Positions 45,469-55,238 of a stretch of DNA of 64,000 nt are shown one piece after another. Under the pieces are notes generated by a model. It ran no database searches, had not been told where the DNA came from, and saw only the letters and a list, made by a program, of their open reading frames with translations. The DNA is from a virus. How positions within the stretch are numbered: the first letter of the stretch is position 1; each line of letters opens with the position of its first letter. The stretch is from the IMG/VR virus record IMGVR_UViG_3300018004_000004, positions 62,001 through 126,000 of that record; one strand, written 5' to 3'. The translations under genes were made by a program, and so were the position numbers.

Positions 45469-48400
45469 TAGGATTCCAGTTGTTCTCGAATCGTCTCACG
45501 ACGGCGGAGAGTACTCATCTTGTTTCTCCATCCGTTGCGATAGTTCACATTGATATTTGATACACCATTATTGCCAGAGATCTGACTAATCATACGTTGC
45601 ATTTCAATCGTATCCTGGCGATTCTGAGCCTTCATTCTTACTTCCAGATCTGTACGCTGGCGCATTGGCGCCACGATCGTTGTAGATGTACCACCGCGCA
45701 GAGGAAGCTGACGACGAGGTGGGTTAACAGAAGACATAGCACCGGTTATTGGCTCGCCCGGGACCTGATCTGTTACAGTCTCAGTAGTTTCTGGTCTGAA
45801 GTTCCCACGCGGCCGACCGAAAGTAGCCTGCGTCGGAGTAACCTTCTTGACATGGCTGGTAAGAACTGCTCCTACAGCCGCGGCTCCGACTCCAATAGCC
45901 AGAACACCTAGGTTACCTTTGGACTCTCTGTAAGTACTCTTGAGACCCTCATTGATGGCGCCGAGGACTTTGGAAACAGACATCCCCGAGCCTTTCTCGC
46001 GCGCCAGGCCAATCAGCCAAGGAGGAGGCGTACCCATCTCCTTGTACAAGGCCTGCAGACGATAGAGGGAATCACCCTCCATATCCGTAGTTGCCTTAGT
46101 CAGAAGTTCGGCAGCACGATCTGCCCTAACATTACGCCCTATGATAAACTCGGAGAGTGTTCCTTGGAACTTCTCGGAGTCCAGCACGTCCATCAAAACA
46201 TTCCGCTTGGTGCCGGGAGCTACCCTCATCCCAGTAAGCTCTTCAAACAAAGGAGCGGTCTCTGCAGTAATGATCGATTCCTTACCGTAGCCAGAGATAA
46301 CTTCCCTCATACCCTCGGTGAACTTAGCTACACCTTCCGGCGTGCGAGATTCCAAGCCACCTACCAATCTTCTGTACAATCCCAGAGGATCCTCAGGATT
46401 CAACTTCATCTTGCCCTTCTGGGCAGAGATAGGTACCTGACGGATCGTCCACAGCATGTGACCGAGGATATCTCTTTCCATCGGCTTCACACCGATTGTA
46501 GGATGCATCTCGACGTTCATGTACAAGCGAGTCAGTAAGTTAGAGTACGCACCAACCACACCACCAGCCATACGCTGTGTGACTTGTTCTGCTCTTCCAC
46601 CTGCACTAGCCAACTTAAGACTTTCTTCAAGCATAGAAGGCAGAGTCTTCACACCAGCTTCTGCGATGTTACGTGAGTCTTCAACGCTCCCGTACAGCAT
46701 CTCAAGAGTCTTCAGGCTTCTCCACTGGTTGCTATTCAGAGCATTGATAGCAGCCTGGGCTTCACGTTCGGCTTGAGAACCCTTGCGATAGAAGAACAGA
46801 TTCAGGATATCCTTATCGTCATCGGCGCCGAACAAGCCACGGATGCGCTCATCCATACCGACCATGTTAGGACCCATGCCAGCATCAGGAGCCACCTTCA
46901 CACGCATGTAAGGAGCTGACTGAATAGGGTGACGAGCAGCCGTAGCGTAGATATCTTCTCCGGCGAGTAATGCTTTACGGATCTCTGGGTCGCGGACTCG
47001 GCCGGCCATCTGCTCATTGATAAGGAGTTCAAATGGGTTTTCCTGGGCGCGCGTCTGAATGAAACCAGACACAGCTCCCAAGACATCTGTACCACGGGCA
47101 CGGTAGAATCCTTCCTTCCCGAACAGTACACGCTGGGCTTCATCAAGGTGAGCGGAGATCGCCGCGGACATCATAACGGGATCCTTCTGCCACTTGACTA
47201 CGTCCGCCAGCGTCTTTTCATAATCCGTGGGGCTATAAGTAAGACCCTCACCAACCTTTTCATAGAGGTTGCTACCACCGCCGTGTGCCAACTTACCAAG
47301 GACAGGAATGTGAGTAACTTCAAGGTCACGTCCAGCCACACGTGCGTACACCGGCTGATCAAGTTTGATAGAAAAGTTCTCTTGGACGAGCTTATTTGAG
47401 GGATCAAAGATACCTCCAACTCGGCCTTCCATCGTGCCTATTCTGAGATTGGCTGCAGCCTCCTCTATGGGGATAACAGTCCCCAGAGACTTGGTGAAGT
47501 CACCACCTACGAACTGGGCAGCAAAAGCAGAAGCTCTTCCCGGATCGCCACCATGGAAATCCAAGCGGCTCATCAACTCCTTCATACCTTCCACATTACC
47601 AGCTCTCCACATCTCGGAGAACATATCGTATGTGGCGCCGACCATCTGAGGTACATTACGGCGAGTGCTATCCCAGAACGCCGCAAAGGAGAACATGGCG
47701 TTCTTCTGCATGTAGTTCATCAGACTTTCTTCACCGCTACGTCTGAAGGCAGAGAAGAGCTCACCCTCGGTCCCAGGAGCACCACGCTGAGCAAAGCCAG
47801 CAACATCACGCAGGTAGTCTTCTGTAAGTTGACCCACCGACTGCATACGGAGTCGACGGCCCTCCAGATCCAGGCTGCGTACGTATTCCGAATCTTCGAG
47901 CAGATGGAAGACGTTATTTCCAGTACCAGTACGCTGCGCGCGAATACCCTGAGCAGCAAGATCAGCCATGTACTTATTGACACGATCCAATGCTTCCAGG
48001 TTTGCCCAGTCAGCCTTTAGATGCACACTGTTAGCAGCAATATCGCTAGACACAGCAGCTGCTTGCGATACCATAAGGCGGAAAGGATCGCTAGTCTTAG
48101 CTTGCATGTAGTGTAGCGGAGCTAGAGCTTCCACAAAGCTAGGGATAGCAGTCTTAGATCCAGTAGCTTCACCGTATAGATTCAGCAGCTCGACCTGGCG
48201 ACGGAAGATGTCTTCCTCGGGTACGATAGCCAGACCCTTCACGCCAGCGATGTCAATCTTGGCTCCTGTCTCTACTGGATACTCTTGACGCAGCTTGAGC
48301 TCGAACTGGCCGCTAGGTGTAGTGGACCAGCCTTCTATGAATGTAGAAGGAGCTTCCGACGTGACAGGATTCAAACCCTCAAATCCGATTAGTGTCTCTG

Positions 48401-50237
48401 GGCTAAGGGACTTTTTGATGTAATCCTCGGGGTTGAGATGAAGCTTGTCGACGTAGACGTTCTTACGCGACTCCATCTTCAGCCGGCGGAACTTCTCGTG
48501 AAGGATAATATCACCTTCACCCAACCCACCCAAGCCACGGCCGGCTTCTAGATAGCCCTTCTCGCCGAGCTTACCACTGATCTTACCCCAAGCAGCCTCT
48601 GCCTGGGCGCGTGTCATCTTTGGATTGTCGGCCAGTATGCGTTGGATAGCAGTCTCTTTATAGCCAGCCAATCCTTCTGCTGTTTTCGGCAAGTCGCCGA
48701 ACAGCGACTTCTGTTGTGGCGACACACCAGCCACGGACATCTGTATTTCCGGAACACCTCCGATGGATTCAACCGCGGAAGTTGTAAAGCTTGGACGGAA
48801 CTCCTCACCAATGGTCTCAGCTTTCAGCTGCAAGTCCTTGGTGAAGGATCTATAGAAATACGTTTGCTTAGCGAGCGAAGGCGCACCTCCCGGGATGTAG
48901 AGTTCCGATTCAGCGAACTCGAACACACCTTTCGATGTGCCTCCCTCAGAACCAATGCGAGTCATACCACGACCCAGCATCTTGATAGTGTACTGGATCC
49001 GTTCCAGGTCTGACAGATCCTCAAATGCCTTGCCTCCATAAATAGGCAAGCTGCTAGGAATAGCAGCGCGAGAACGGATATACAGAGCTTGTGGAGAAAG
49101 GTTAGCAAGCTGGGATTCAAGACGTGTTTGAAGCTTGAATGGATCTTCGGGGACCACGCCGCCGAAATAAGCAGCACGACCAATATCACCTTTCAGCTTT
49201 CCCCAATCCTGAGTCAGGTGTTCAGCAACGAATGTATCCAGTTCGAATACTCGTTCTGGCGTGTGAATGTGGCGCCCGACTCCAACCTTGCCTTCAATGT
49301 TGACGGATCCTGTCTTGGGATCAAACAGAGGGATATGAAGCTCGCCCTTTGGACCCTTGATGTTGACACCCAGCATACGGCCGACAGTTCCATCTGCCAC
49401 CTGCTCGGCAACGACCGTAGCAGAGGACACCTGTCCCTGACGGATCGCGCGCTGAATAGCATCAGCTACTTCTGGACGCTGACCGTGCAACTGACCATAA
49501 GCTTCCAGCCACTCCATACTAGTAGTCTTACCAGTCATGCTCATCTTGAGTGGATTGGCAAACGGACCGAGATCCTTGAGCTTCTTGGCCCAGCCAAGAC
49601 GGCTACTCAGCTCCTTGACGAAGCGGGGATCAGCTCTATTGGCGTTGACGATACCACGGAGCTCTGACTCTGCCATGCCGGCCAGAGGACCTCCGCGCGC
49701 AACTCTAGTAAGATCTAGCGGAGAAGCTACCCGCTGTCTGGCGCCTTCCACAGCATAGGTAAGCAGATCACGCTTGTTAGACATGCCCAGAAGCTCATGA
49801 AAGAGGTTCTCCGCCTGCTCCATGCTCTTCTCGATCGGTGGCCCACCGCGGTCAACCTGGCTGAAGAAATCTACGGCCGCATTGTCGGCCCAGGTACGGA
49901 AGATGGGATTGAGAGCTCCTGCACCCCCACCTGTCTTTTCCAGAGCTGAACGTAAGTCCTTGAATCTAGTAGCTTTATTGCTACCAAAAAACATAGGCAT
50001 CTCACGTGCGAACTGCATGCCAGCTCGAGCTGTACGGGAGGCAGATGTTACCAAGCCCGGGCCGGCAAGACCCATAGCCGCTACAATAGGGGTAGTTATG
50101 ACGGCAGTCCGGAAGTAACCGCGGTTCTCATCCTTAAGGAAAATAGGGGCCGTAGCCGAGGCAAAGGCAGTGGCAAAGGCCACACCTGGATGTTCAGTTG
50201 CAAGGCTTTTAACGGCTTTTAGGAACCCGGTAAACAT
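45468..50237 (-). CDS. Giant tail/ejection protein with RNAP-like DxDxD signature, 1589 aa
   Basis: ATG at 50237; the stop overlaps the hub start. Hydrophobic segments lie near the N terminus (residues about 18-70, VAFATAFASATAPIF, AVITTPIVAAMGLAG) and C terminus (LGVLAIGVGAAAVGAVL, about 1455-1475). Residues 1100-1165 resemble the active-site region of double-psi beta-barrel RNA polymerase beta' subunits: RHP at 1102-1104, GADDDKD with D1139, D1141, D1143, and AEREA ending at 1160. In E. coli beta' the RxP is at 425, D460/462/464, and EA at 479-480, so spacings are 37 versus 35 and 17 versus 16. VGAYSN and ISAQKGK follow, comparable with motifs of single-chain polymerases. A virion RNA polymerase or ejected protein is proposed; tape measure is the alternative. 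Confidence 0.6.
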   Translation of the reverse strand: MFTGFLKAVKSLATEHPGVAFATAFASATAPIFLKDENRGYFRTAVITTPIVAAMGLAGPGLVTSASRTARAGMQFAREMPMFFGSNKATRFKDLRSALEKTGGGAGALNPIFRTWADNAAVDFFSQVDRGGPPIEKSMEQAENLFHELLGMSNKRDLLTYAVEGARQRVASPLDLTRVARGGPLAGMAESELRGIVNANRADPRFVKELSSRLGWAKKLKDLGPFANPLKMSMTGKTTSMEWLEAYGQLHGQRPEVADAIQRAIRQGQVSSATVVAEQVADGTVGRMLGVNIKGPKGELHIPLFDPKTGSVNIEGKVGVGRHIHTPERVFELDTFVAEHLTQDWGKLKGDIGRAAYFGGVVPEDPFKLQTRLESQLANLSPQALYIRSRAAIPSSLPIYGGKAFEDLSDLERIQYTIKMLGRGMTRIGSEGGTSKGVFEFAESELYIPGGAPSLAKQTYFYRSFTKDLQLKAETIGEEFRPSFTTSAVESIGGVPEIQMSVAGVSPQQKSLFGDLPKTAEGLAGYKETAIQRILADNPKMTRAQAEAAWGKISGKLGEKGYLEAGRGLGGLGEGDIILHEKFRRLKMESRKNVYVDKLHLNPEDYIKKSLSPETLIGFEGLNPVTSEAPSTFIEGWSTTPSGQFELKLRQEYPVETGAKIDIAGVKGLAIVPEEDIFRRQVELLNLYGEATGSKTAIPSFVEALAPLHYMQAKTSDPFRLMVSQAAAVSSDIAANSVHLKADWANLEALDRVNKYMADLAAQGIRAQRTGTGNNVFHLLEDSEYVRSLDLEGRRLRMQSVGQLTEDYLRDVAGFAQRGAPGTEGELFSAFRRSGEESLMNYMQKNAMFSFAAFWDSTRRNVPQMVGATYDMFSEMWRAGNVEGMKELMSRLDFHGGDPGRASAFAAQFVGGDFTKSLGTVIPIEEAAANLRIGTMEGRVGGIFDPSNKLVQENFSIKLDQPVYARVAGRDLEVTHIPVLGKLAHGGGSNLYEKVGEGLTYSPTDYEKTLADVVKWQKDPVMMSAAISAHLDEAQRVLFGKEGFYRARGTDVLGAVSGFIQTRAQENPFELLINEQMAGRVRDPEIRKALLAGEDIYATAARHPIQSAPYMRVKVAPDAGMGPNMVGMDERIRGLFGADDDKDILNLFFYRKGSQAEREAQAAINALNSNQWRSLKTLEMLYGSVEDSRNIAEAGVKTLPSMLEESLKLASAGGRAEQVTQRMAGGVVGAYSNLLTRLYMNVEMHPTIGVKPMERDILGHMLWTIRQVPISAQKGKMKLNPEDPLGLYRRLVGGLESRTPEGVAKFTEGMREVISGYGKESIITAETAPLFEELTGMRVAPGTKRNVLMDVLDSEKFQGTLSEFIIGRNVRADRAAELLTKATTDMEGDSLYRLQALYKEMGTPPPWLIGLAREKGSGMSVSKVLGAINEGLKSTYRESKGNLGVLAIGVGAAAVGAVLTSHVKKVTPTQATFGRPRGNFRPETTETVTDQVPGEPITGAMSSVNPPRRQLPLRGGTSTTIVAPMRQRTDLEVRMKAQNRQDTIEMQRMISQISGNNGVSNINVNYRNGWRNKMSTLRRRETIREQLES

Positions 50238-50274
50238 ATTCGGCTTATCTCACTGATTTAATGGCTCTAATCGA

Positions 50275-50306
50275 CTCCTAGGGCCCTTTACGGGGCATTC
50301 TAGGAG
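50275..50306 (-). other. Intergenic hairpin between the two giant genes
   Basis: CTCCTAG (50275-50281) and CTAGGAG (50300-50306) form a 7-bp stem with inner GGGCC/GGCCC-type pairing. No U-tract follows on the minus strand. It may set relative expression of the two giant proteins or stabilise mRNA ends. Confidence 0.4.
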
Positions 50307-50307
50307 C

Positions 50308-53300
50308 TTAGCTGGTGCTCTCTTCCCGGTACTCGTCCTCATTCCGGCGAATATCCCGCATAACCTCTTTGTCTCCCTGTTCGTCGACGCTTATAGACAC
50401 GTTGGAGCCTGCCACTCGGTTAGGACCGCCCGAGGAGACCACTTGCGGATTCTTATCTTGTCCCTCGAGGATAATACGCTCCACAGTTTGTCGTATGCGT
50501 TCTGTAGGTTGTGAACCGCTAGAAACAAGTTCTCGCACAGCTCCATCGATGTAGGGCTTGCGCCAGAGGAGGGCTGCCCGGTCGTCGTAGATGTTGAAGT
50601 CGTGGTAATCATAGCCTTCGTTCTGAATAATCTTAAGCTTGACATCCTCATAGTCAATGCCTTGCTCCCATAGCGGAGAACCAGGACCGGGGATATCAAA
50701 GCCGAGCTTGCCAAAGGTTTCGGCGATTTGCTTCGAACGGATGTAGTCTGCGTAGCTGAGGTCTGTTTTCGCTTGCTCATACTCTTTGAGGCCTTCCTCT
50801 GTGTAGAGGACTCCGCCTTCTTCAATGGCTGGTATTATCTTGCCCGCGAGGCGAGCAAGCATAGCATCAGTTTTTACCCACTGAGCAGTAAGGGCTCGGG
50901 CTAGTTCCGGAGAGACAGATTCAAGAATCTGCTGGCGCTTGTCCGGATCTGTTTCTTGGAGGAATGCTGGGAAGTAAAGCTTCTCGCGCCGAGGGAGGGT
51001 TTGAGAGACAAACTGAGGATTGCCAAAGAGATTGGCACCAATATTCGTTCTCTTACCCTGACTAGTATACCTGCCTTTCTGGCCTGGATGCGCTCCTGCC
51101 TGCACATCTGCACGCAGATATTCCAACTCATCGACCAAGCTATCCATTAGACGGCGATGTTCGACTTCTTCCGGCACCAATACACCGCCAGTGAAACGAC
51201 GGTAGGTACCGCGGGCCCATGCAGCAATCATATCATGGAACGGCTTCTGCCATCTACGCATGCGCGCGCCGTAGACTTCCTGTTCCTGATAGAGAGACAA
51301 AGCTGTGCGCTCATTCCAGTACTTTGTGTGGAATGGAGTTGGTACGAAGCGGAGAGGTCCACCCTCACCTGTGAAGGCCAGAGTCTCGGCGTACTTACCG
51401 AGAGCTACCTGGGTGGAGGAATACATGGCCTGAGCTTCTGCCCCGCCGTAATCCTTTCTGAACTGTCCGAGACCTCGATCGATGATTTCTTTGTTGATAT
51501 TAACATCATCAATGAAGATGACAGCACGAGACTCAGCCGCATGCTCTTCAGTACCCTTAGGCACAACAAGAGTAGCCTGCATGCCAACCTGGCTAGACAA
51601 GTAATCATCCAGAGAAGCTTGTTTCTCCGTAACGGCCTTAGCACTCTGAGAGCGAGTAAGTTCATTCTCCTCGCCGAGTGTTGTAGCTGAGAGATCGGAA
51701 GCAGACATACCAAGAGAACTGAATATGAACTTGCGTCCTGGATACTGCTCCAGCTCAATACCTTCTGGTGTAGCCTTGGTGATCGTTCCTTGGATCTGTT
51801 CGATCGAAGCAGTGAAACGACGCTGACCGAACTGGATCGTCGATTCCTTCATCTGGCGCACTTGATCTTCAGTGCGTGCAAACTCGATCTCCAGACGAGC
51901 ATCTCTCTGTGCGGCCGCGCGCACCTTGGAGCGATAGATCATGTACTCCTTACTCCAAGGAGCAACATCAGCCAGAATCTTGTAACGATAGATGTCTGGG
52001 TATTCTTCTGCCTTCAAGCCACGAAGCTCTGGATGCAGAGCAGCATAACCACGGCCTGGAAGACGAGCACCACCTTCCGGTATCTTGGCGAACGGATCGC
52101 CAGTACGGAAGTTGATCATGTAATCTTCGCCAGGCAGCCAACGAGGCATTGTATTCGGGATCTCATTAGCTTGCGGAGCTAGCTTATCAGGCTGAATGAA
52201 ACGGCGGAGAGGTTCTGAATAACCGAACGGCATGCCACCAGTTCCGCTAGGGTTGAAGCCAGACACAGCACCCAACTCACGCTGGTAGTACTGACGGGAC
52301 AGATTCGTCATTTGACGACTGCCCTGCAATACAACATCTTGACCCGGTGTTCCGGCGCCAGGAGTTCCAGCCTTACCATAAAGGGTTGTAGCTATGAACC
52401 CAGGCAGACCTGTATATTCAGCAAAGGCCAGCGCTTCACGACCGACAACATCCTTGAAGCCAAACTCCTCACGAGGCCGAGATGGCGCCAGGCCACCCAA
52501 CGCCATGTTAGGTTCTAGACGCGGGCTATACAACGTATAGTTGTTGATGTCCCATTCGCCTTGGTGCATTCTCTGTGTTGGCTTTACGATGCGGCCGACT
52601 GTGGCAGCCAGCAGCGGACCAATGAGAGGCACGTTGGAGAAAGCAGGAGATGTGATTGGGTATGGACGGCTAGCGTAGTTCGCGCGTTCCAGCCAGTATG
52701 GATCCTTTATGTACTTGAACGGATGCAGCAGTGGGTGATGTTCCCAGTATGCATCTTCCGAACCATAGGTCGATACCATCTCGGCCTTGGTCTTCATCAA
52801 CTGATACCAGTGCGGACGGAAGTACTTGATGCGACCGCCACTGAACGGAGTGGAACCTACATCCCACCAACGGCCGGCGCGGATTGGAACTTCTTCTTCA
52901 CCAGAGTAGATGCGTTGCAGCTCATCTTCAGTCTTACGGCTGCCCAACATACCAGGCACGAAAGGCAGAGCCAGCAAAGCACCGATACCTGCACCCTTCC
53001 AGAAGGCCTTGTGAGAAGCAGCTACTCGAGCAGCGTGGACTGGGAACTCTTGGGCGCCACGAGCAATGTTGACCCAGTGAATACCTGCACCAATAGCACC
53101 AGCTCCGATAGGCAGAGCTAACGGACCATACTGCGGACCTGGTACGATCTCTTCGTACTTATCTGTGATCGCACGGAGGCCTGGGATTGCGTCGGTTGCG
53201 CGCGCCCAGGCAAGATGAGCCTTAAGCGGAACCTCGGCGAGCGTCTCAGCTGGTTTATTTCCCAGCTGGTAGTTGATGTAACGTGCGGCCGTGATAGCAA

Positions 53301-55233
53301 GATATGCAGGCAGCACACGCTTGAGCATCAGCGCATTGAGCATTCCGCCTTCGCCGGCGAACGGAATGTGGAACAGTTTGTTGTATGAGCCCTTAGGCAG
53401 ACCCATACCGATATCAGACAACAGACGGAGTGGGCGCTCAGCAGCTTCGAATGCTACACGTTGACCTGTTCTGTAGGCCGATTCGATACCACCCACGAGT
53501 CCAGGCTGACGACCGTAGAGAGGTTCGAAGAACTGGAACTCTCCACCAATCTGTCTCTTGAAAGCCTGTCCCTTTGTGAGGGGAGTTCCTGGTCTCTGGC
53601 TGGCGCGGAGATTCTGGAACATCTCCCACATCTCAGCAAGAGGACCTTTGTCAGTCAGTGTACGAGGGAATACCTGTTCGCGGAGCTTGGCGCCAAAGGC
53701 AGCCGATGATCCTGTCAGCCGGCCGCGTTCGGCAAAGCGAATAGCTTCACCGCGGCCGCCAACCAAACTCAGATACGGAGAGGAAGCTGAGGTTCGAGTG
53801 AACCTCATTCCTGTCTTAGCAAAGCGTTCATCCAGGGCGCTGACACCAATCAGGCGCTCGATGTGCTTACCCATCTCGGTAAGCTCAGAACCGCGTATCA
53901 GTTGTTCGGCCGCAAAGGAAACTTCCTCTGGCAGATAACTGGACATGCGCTGAGACAGACCGAAGGTACGGAAGAGGCCGCCAGGCGAACGCGCTTCTAC
54001 CGTCTTCATGAACTGATAGACGCCCTCAGCATAGCCAGACCAGTTCTTAAGAGCAAACTTATGTGCTCCTACAACTGCGGCGCCACCAGCCAACCAGGCA
54101 GCTACCTTCAGAGTATTGCGATCGTCCTGTCCATCCCAACCGGATCCAAAATCAGTCAAGGCATGACGGCTCTCAGCAGCCAGACCTGTACCACTCAAAC
54201 CGGTGATCTGAGTCTGACGATCGCTTCTCTTGCTGCTTGCGATAGCCCACGCTGCGGTTGCCGCGGCAGCAAAGACCAGGGCAACAGAGATACCCTTTCC
54301 TATGGCACTGACTTTGTTAGGCAGGACCTTGGCACCACGCTCAGCCTGAGCAGCTACCTTCTCAGCCCAGGGGCTGGCATAGATCTTGGAGAAGAACGTC
54401 TCGGCAGTCTCACCTGGGGGCAAGAGTTGTGCAGAGCCCAGAGCTTCTTCCCAACTGTGCCCACGCTGTAGGTTTCTCTTGGCTGTGCGCAGGCGCTCAA
54501 AGAGGGTCTGCTCGACCTTGACGTCAGTCACAGCCTCATGATAGCCGGCAGCTCCAGCCAGCTTGGGACCCATGAGTCTTTCAAGTCCGCCGGCCGCACC
54601 AGCAATATTCTCAACCTTCCAGCCAGGAACCCACTGCATCTCCTCTACGTTACGCGCCAGCATACCTGGGCCGGTAGTCTTGGAGATAGGAGTGGATGGG
54701 CCCATGCGCAGGTGACGTTCTGCGAAAGCTGGGTTGTCTTGTCCGTAACCCAGCGCCAGTTCAAAGAATGACTGCTCCAAGCCGAATACCTTTACTCCCT
54801 TGCGCTTGAAGAAGTCCTTGTATCCAGCGAGGCTGGGATAACGGCCGGCGATCTCAGTGAGCACACCAGTATCGTACTTGACATTCCAGCCAGTCAGTAG
54901 GAAACGCTTCTTACGAGAGAGTTCTTCTTCGGCCGAGGCAAAGAAGCGTCGAGCTGCTTCTTCTTCACCGACCTGACCAAGCTTCATAGCCTGAGAAAGA
55001 ACTTGCTCGCCTTTCGCATAGTTGTACGCAAACGGGATATGAATCCCGCTCACAGGATCGGTATATCCAGTGCGAGGCTTTACTAATGTGGTGGGATGAA
55101 ACGGGGATGCTACGTAAGGAGGGAGTTTTGAAGCGAAGATCTGGAGCAGGCCTGTGTTCTTATGTCCAGCGGACAGGCCTGTAGTCTCGACGTCGAGAAC
55201 ATGAAAGAAATGCTTTTGATGCCAGGTTGCCAT
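50308..55233 (-). CDS. Giant tail protein with DEDDh exonuclease and SNase-like domains, 1641 aa
   Basis: ATG at 55233, six bases after the Fe-S carrier gene; ribosome binding site weak. Residues 9-245 form a DnaQ/RNase T-type exonuclease: VLDVETTGL (D14, E16), GWNVKYDTGVL (N117, D121) and GYHEAVTD (H232, D237), so all five DEDDh catalytic residues are present. Hydrophobic segments near 310-330, 375-392, 715-735 and 760-778 suggest membrane insertion. Around residues 1135-1280, ending SRAVIFIDDVNINKEIIDRGLGQF, the sequence resembles the end of a staphylococcal-nuclease (SNase) domain. The place after the tail-assembly genes is that of the tape measure. It may line the tail tube and act on nucleic acid during ejection. 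Domain calls are motif-based. Confidence 0.75.
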   Translation of the reverse strand: MATWHQKHFFHVLDVETTGLSAGHKNTGLLQIFASKLPPYVASPFHPTTLVKPRTGYTDPVSGIHIPFAYNYAKGEQVLSQAMKLGQVGEEEAARRFFASAEEELSRKKRFLLTGWNVKYDTGVLTEIAGRYPSLAGYKDFFKRKGVKVFGLEQSFFELALGYGQDNPAFAERHLRMGPSTPISKTTGPGMLARNVEEMQWVPGWKVENIAGAAGGLERLMGPKLAGAAGYHEAVTDVKVEQTLFERLRTAKRNLQRGHSWEEALGSAQLLPPGETAETFFSKIYASPWAEKVAAQAERGAKVLPNKVSAIGKGISVALVFAAAATAAWAIASSKRSDRQTQITGLSGTGLAAESRHALTDFGSGWDGQDDRNTLKVAAWLAGGAAVVGAHKFALKNWSGYAEGVYQFMKTVEARSPGGLFRTFGLSQRMSSYLPEEVSFAAEQLIRGSELTEMGKHIERLIGVSALDERFAKTGMRFTRTSASSPYLSLVGGRGEAIRFAERGRLTGSSAAFGAKLREQVFPRTLTDKGPLAEMWEMFQNLRASQRPGTPLTKGQAFKRQIGGEFQFFEPLYGRQPGLVGGIESAYRTGQRVAFEAAERPLRLLSDIGMGLPKGSYNKLFHIPFAGEGGMLNALMLKRVLPAYLAITAARYINYQLGNKPAETLAEVPLKAHLAWARATDAIPGLRAITDKYEEIVPGPQYGPLALPIGAGAIGAGIHWVNIARGAQEFPVHAARVAASHKAFWKGAGIGALLALPFVPGMLGSRKTEDELQRIYSGEEEVPIRAGRWWDVGSTPFSGGRIKYFRPHWYQLMKTKAEMVSTYGSEDAYWEHHPLLHPFKYIKDPYWLERANYASRPYPITSPAFSNVPLIGPLLAATVGRIVKPTQRMHQGEWDINNYTLYSPRLEPNMALGGLAPSRPREEFGFKDVVGREALAFAEYTGLPGFIATTLYGKAGTPGAGTPGQDVVLQGSRQMTNLSRQYYQRELGAVSGFNPSGTGGMPFGYSEPLRRFIQPDKLAPQANEIPNTMPRWLPGEDYMINFRTGDPFAKIPEGGARLPGRGYAALHPELRGLKAEEYPDIYRYKILADVAPWSKEYMIYRSKVRAAAQRDARLEIEFARTEDQVRQMKESTIQFGQRRFTASIEQIQGTITKATPEGIELEQYPGRKFIFSSLGMSASDLSATTLGEENELTRSQSAKAVTEKQASLDDYLSSQVGMQATLVVPKGTEEHAAESRAVIFIDDVNINKEIIDRGLGQFRKDYGGAEAQAMYSSTQVALGKYAETLAFTGEGGPLRFVPTPFHTKYWNERTALSLYQEQEVYGARMRRWQKPFHDMIAAWARGTYRRFTGGVLVPEEVEHRRLMDSLVDELEYLRADVQAGAHPGQKGRYTSQGKRTNIGANLFGNPQFVSQTLPRREKLYFPAFLQETDPDKRQQILESVSPELARALTAQWVKTDAMLARLAGKIIPAIEEGGVLYTEEGLKEYEQAKTDLSYADYIRSKQIAETFGKLGFDIPGPGSPLWEQGIDYEDVKLKIIQNEGYDYHDFNIYDDRAALLWRKPYIDGAVRELVSSGSQPTERIRQTVERIILEGQDKNPQVVSSGGPNRVAGSNVSISVDEQGDKEVMRDIRRNEDEYREESTS

Positions 55234-55238
55234 GCATA

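Noticed and set aside
22554-52180. Numerous long plus-strand frames in the virion region
   Set aside because: They are shadows of dense minus-strand genes; their products are rich in Arg, Ser, Cys and His and have no ribosome binding sites.
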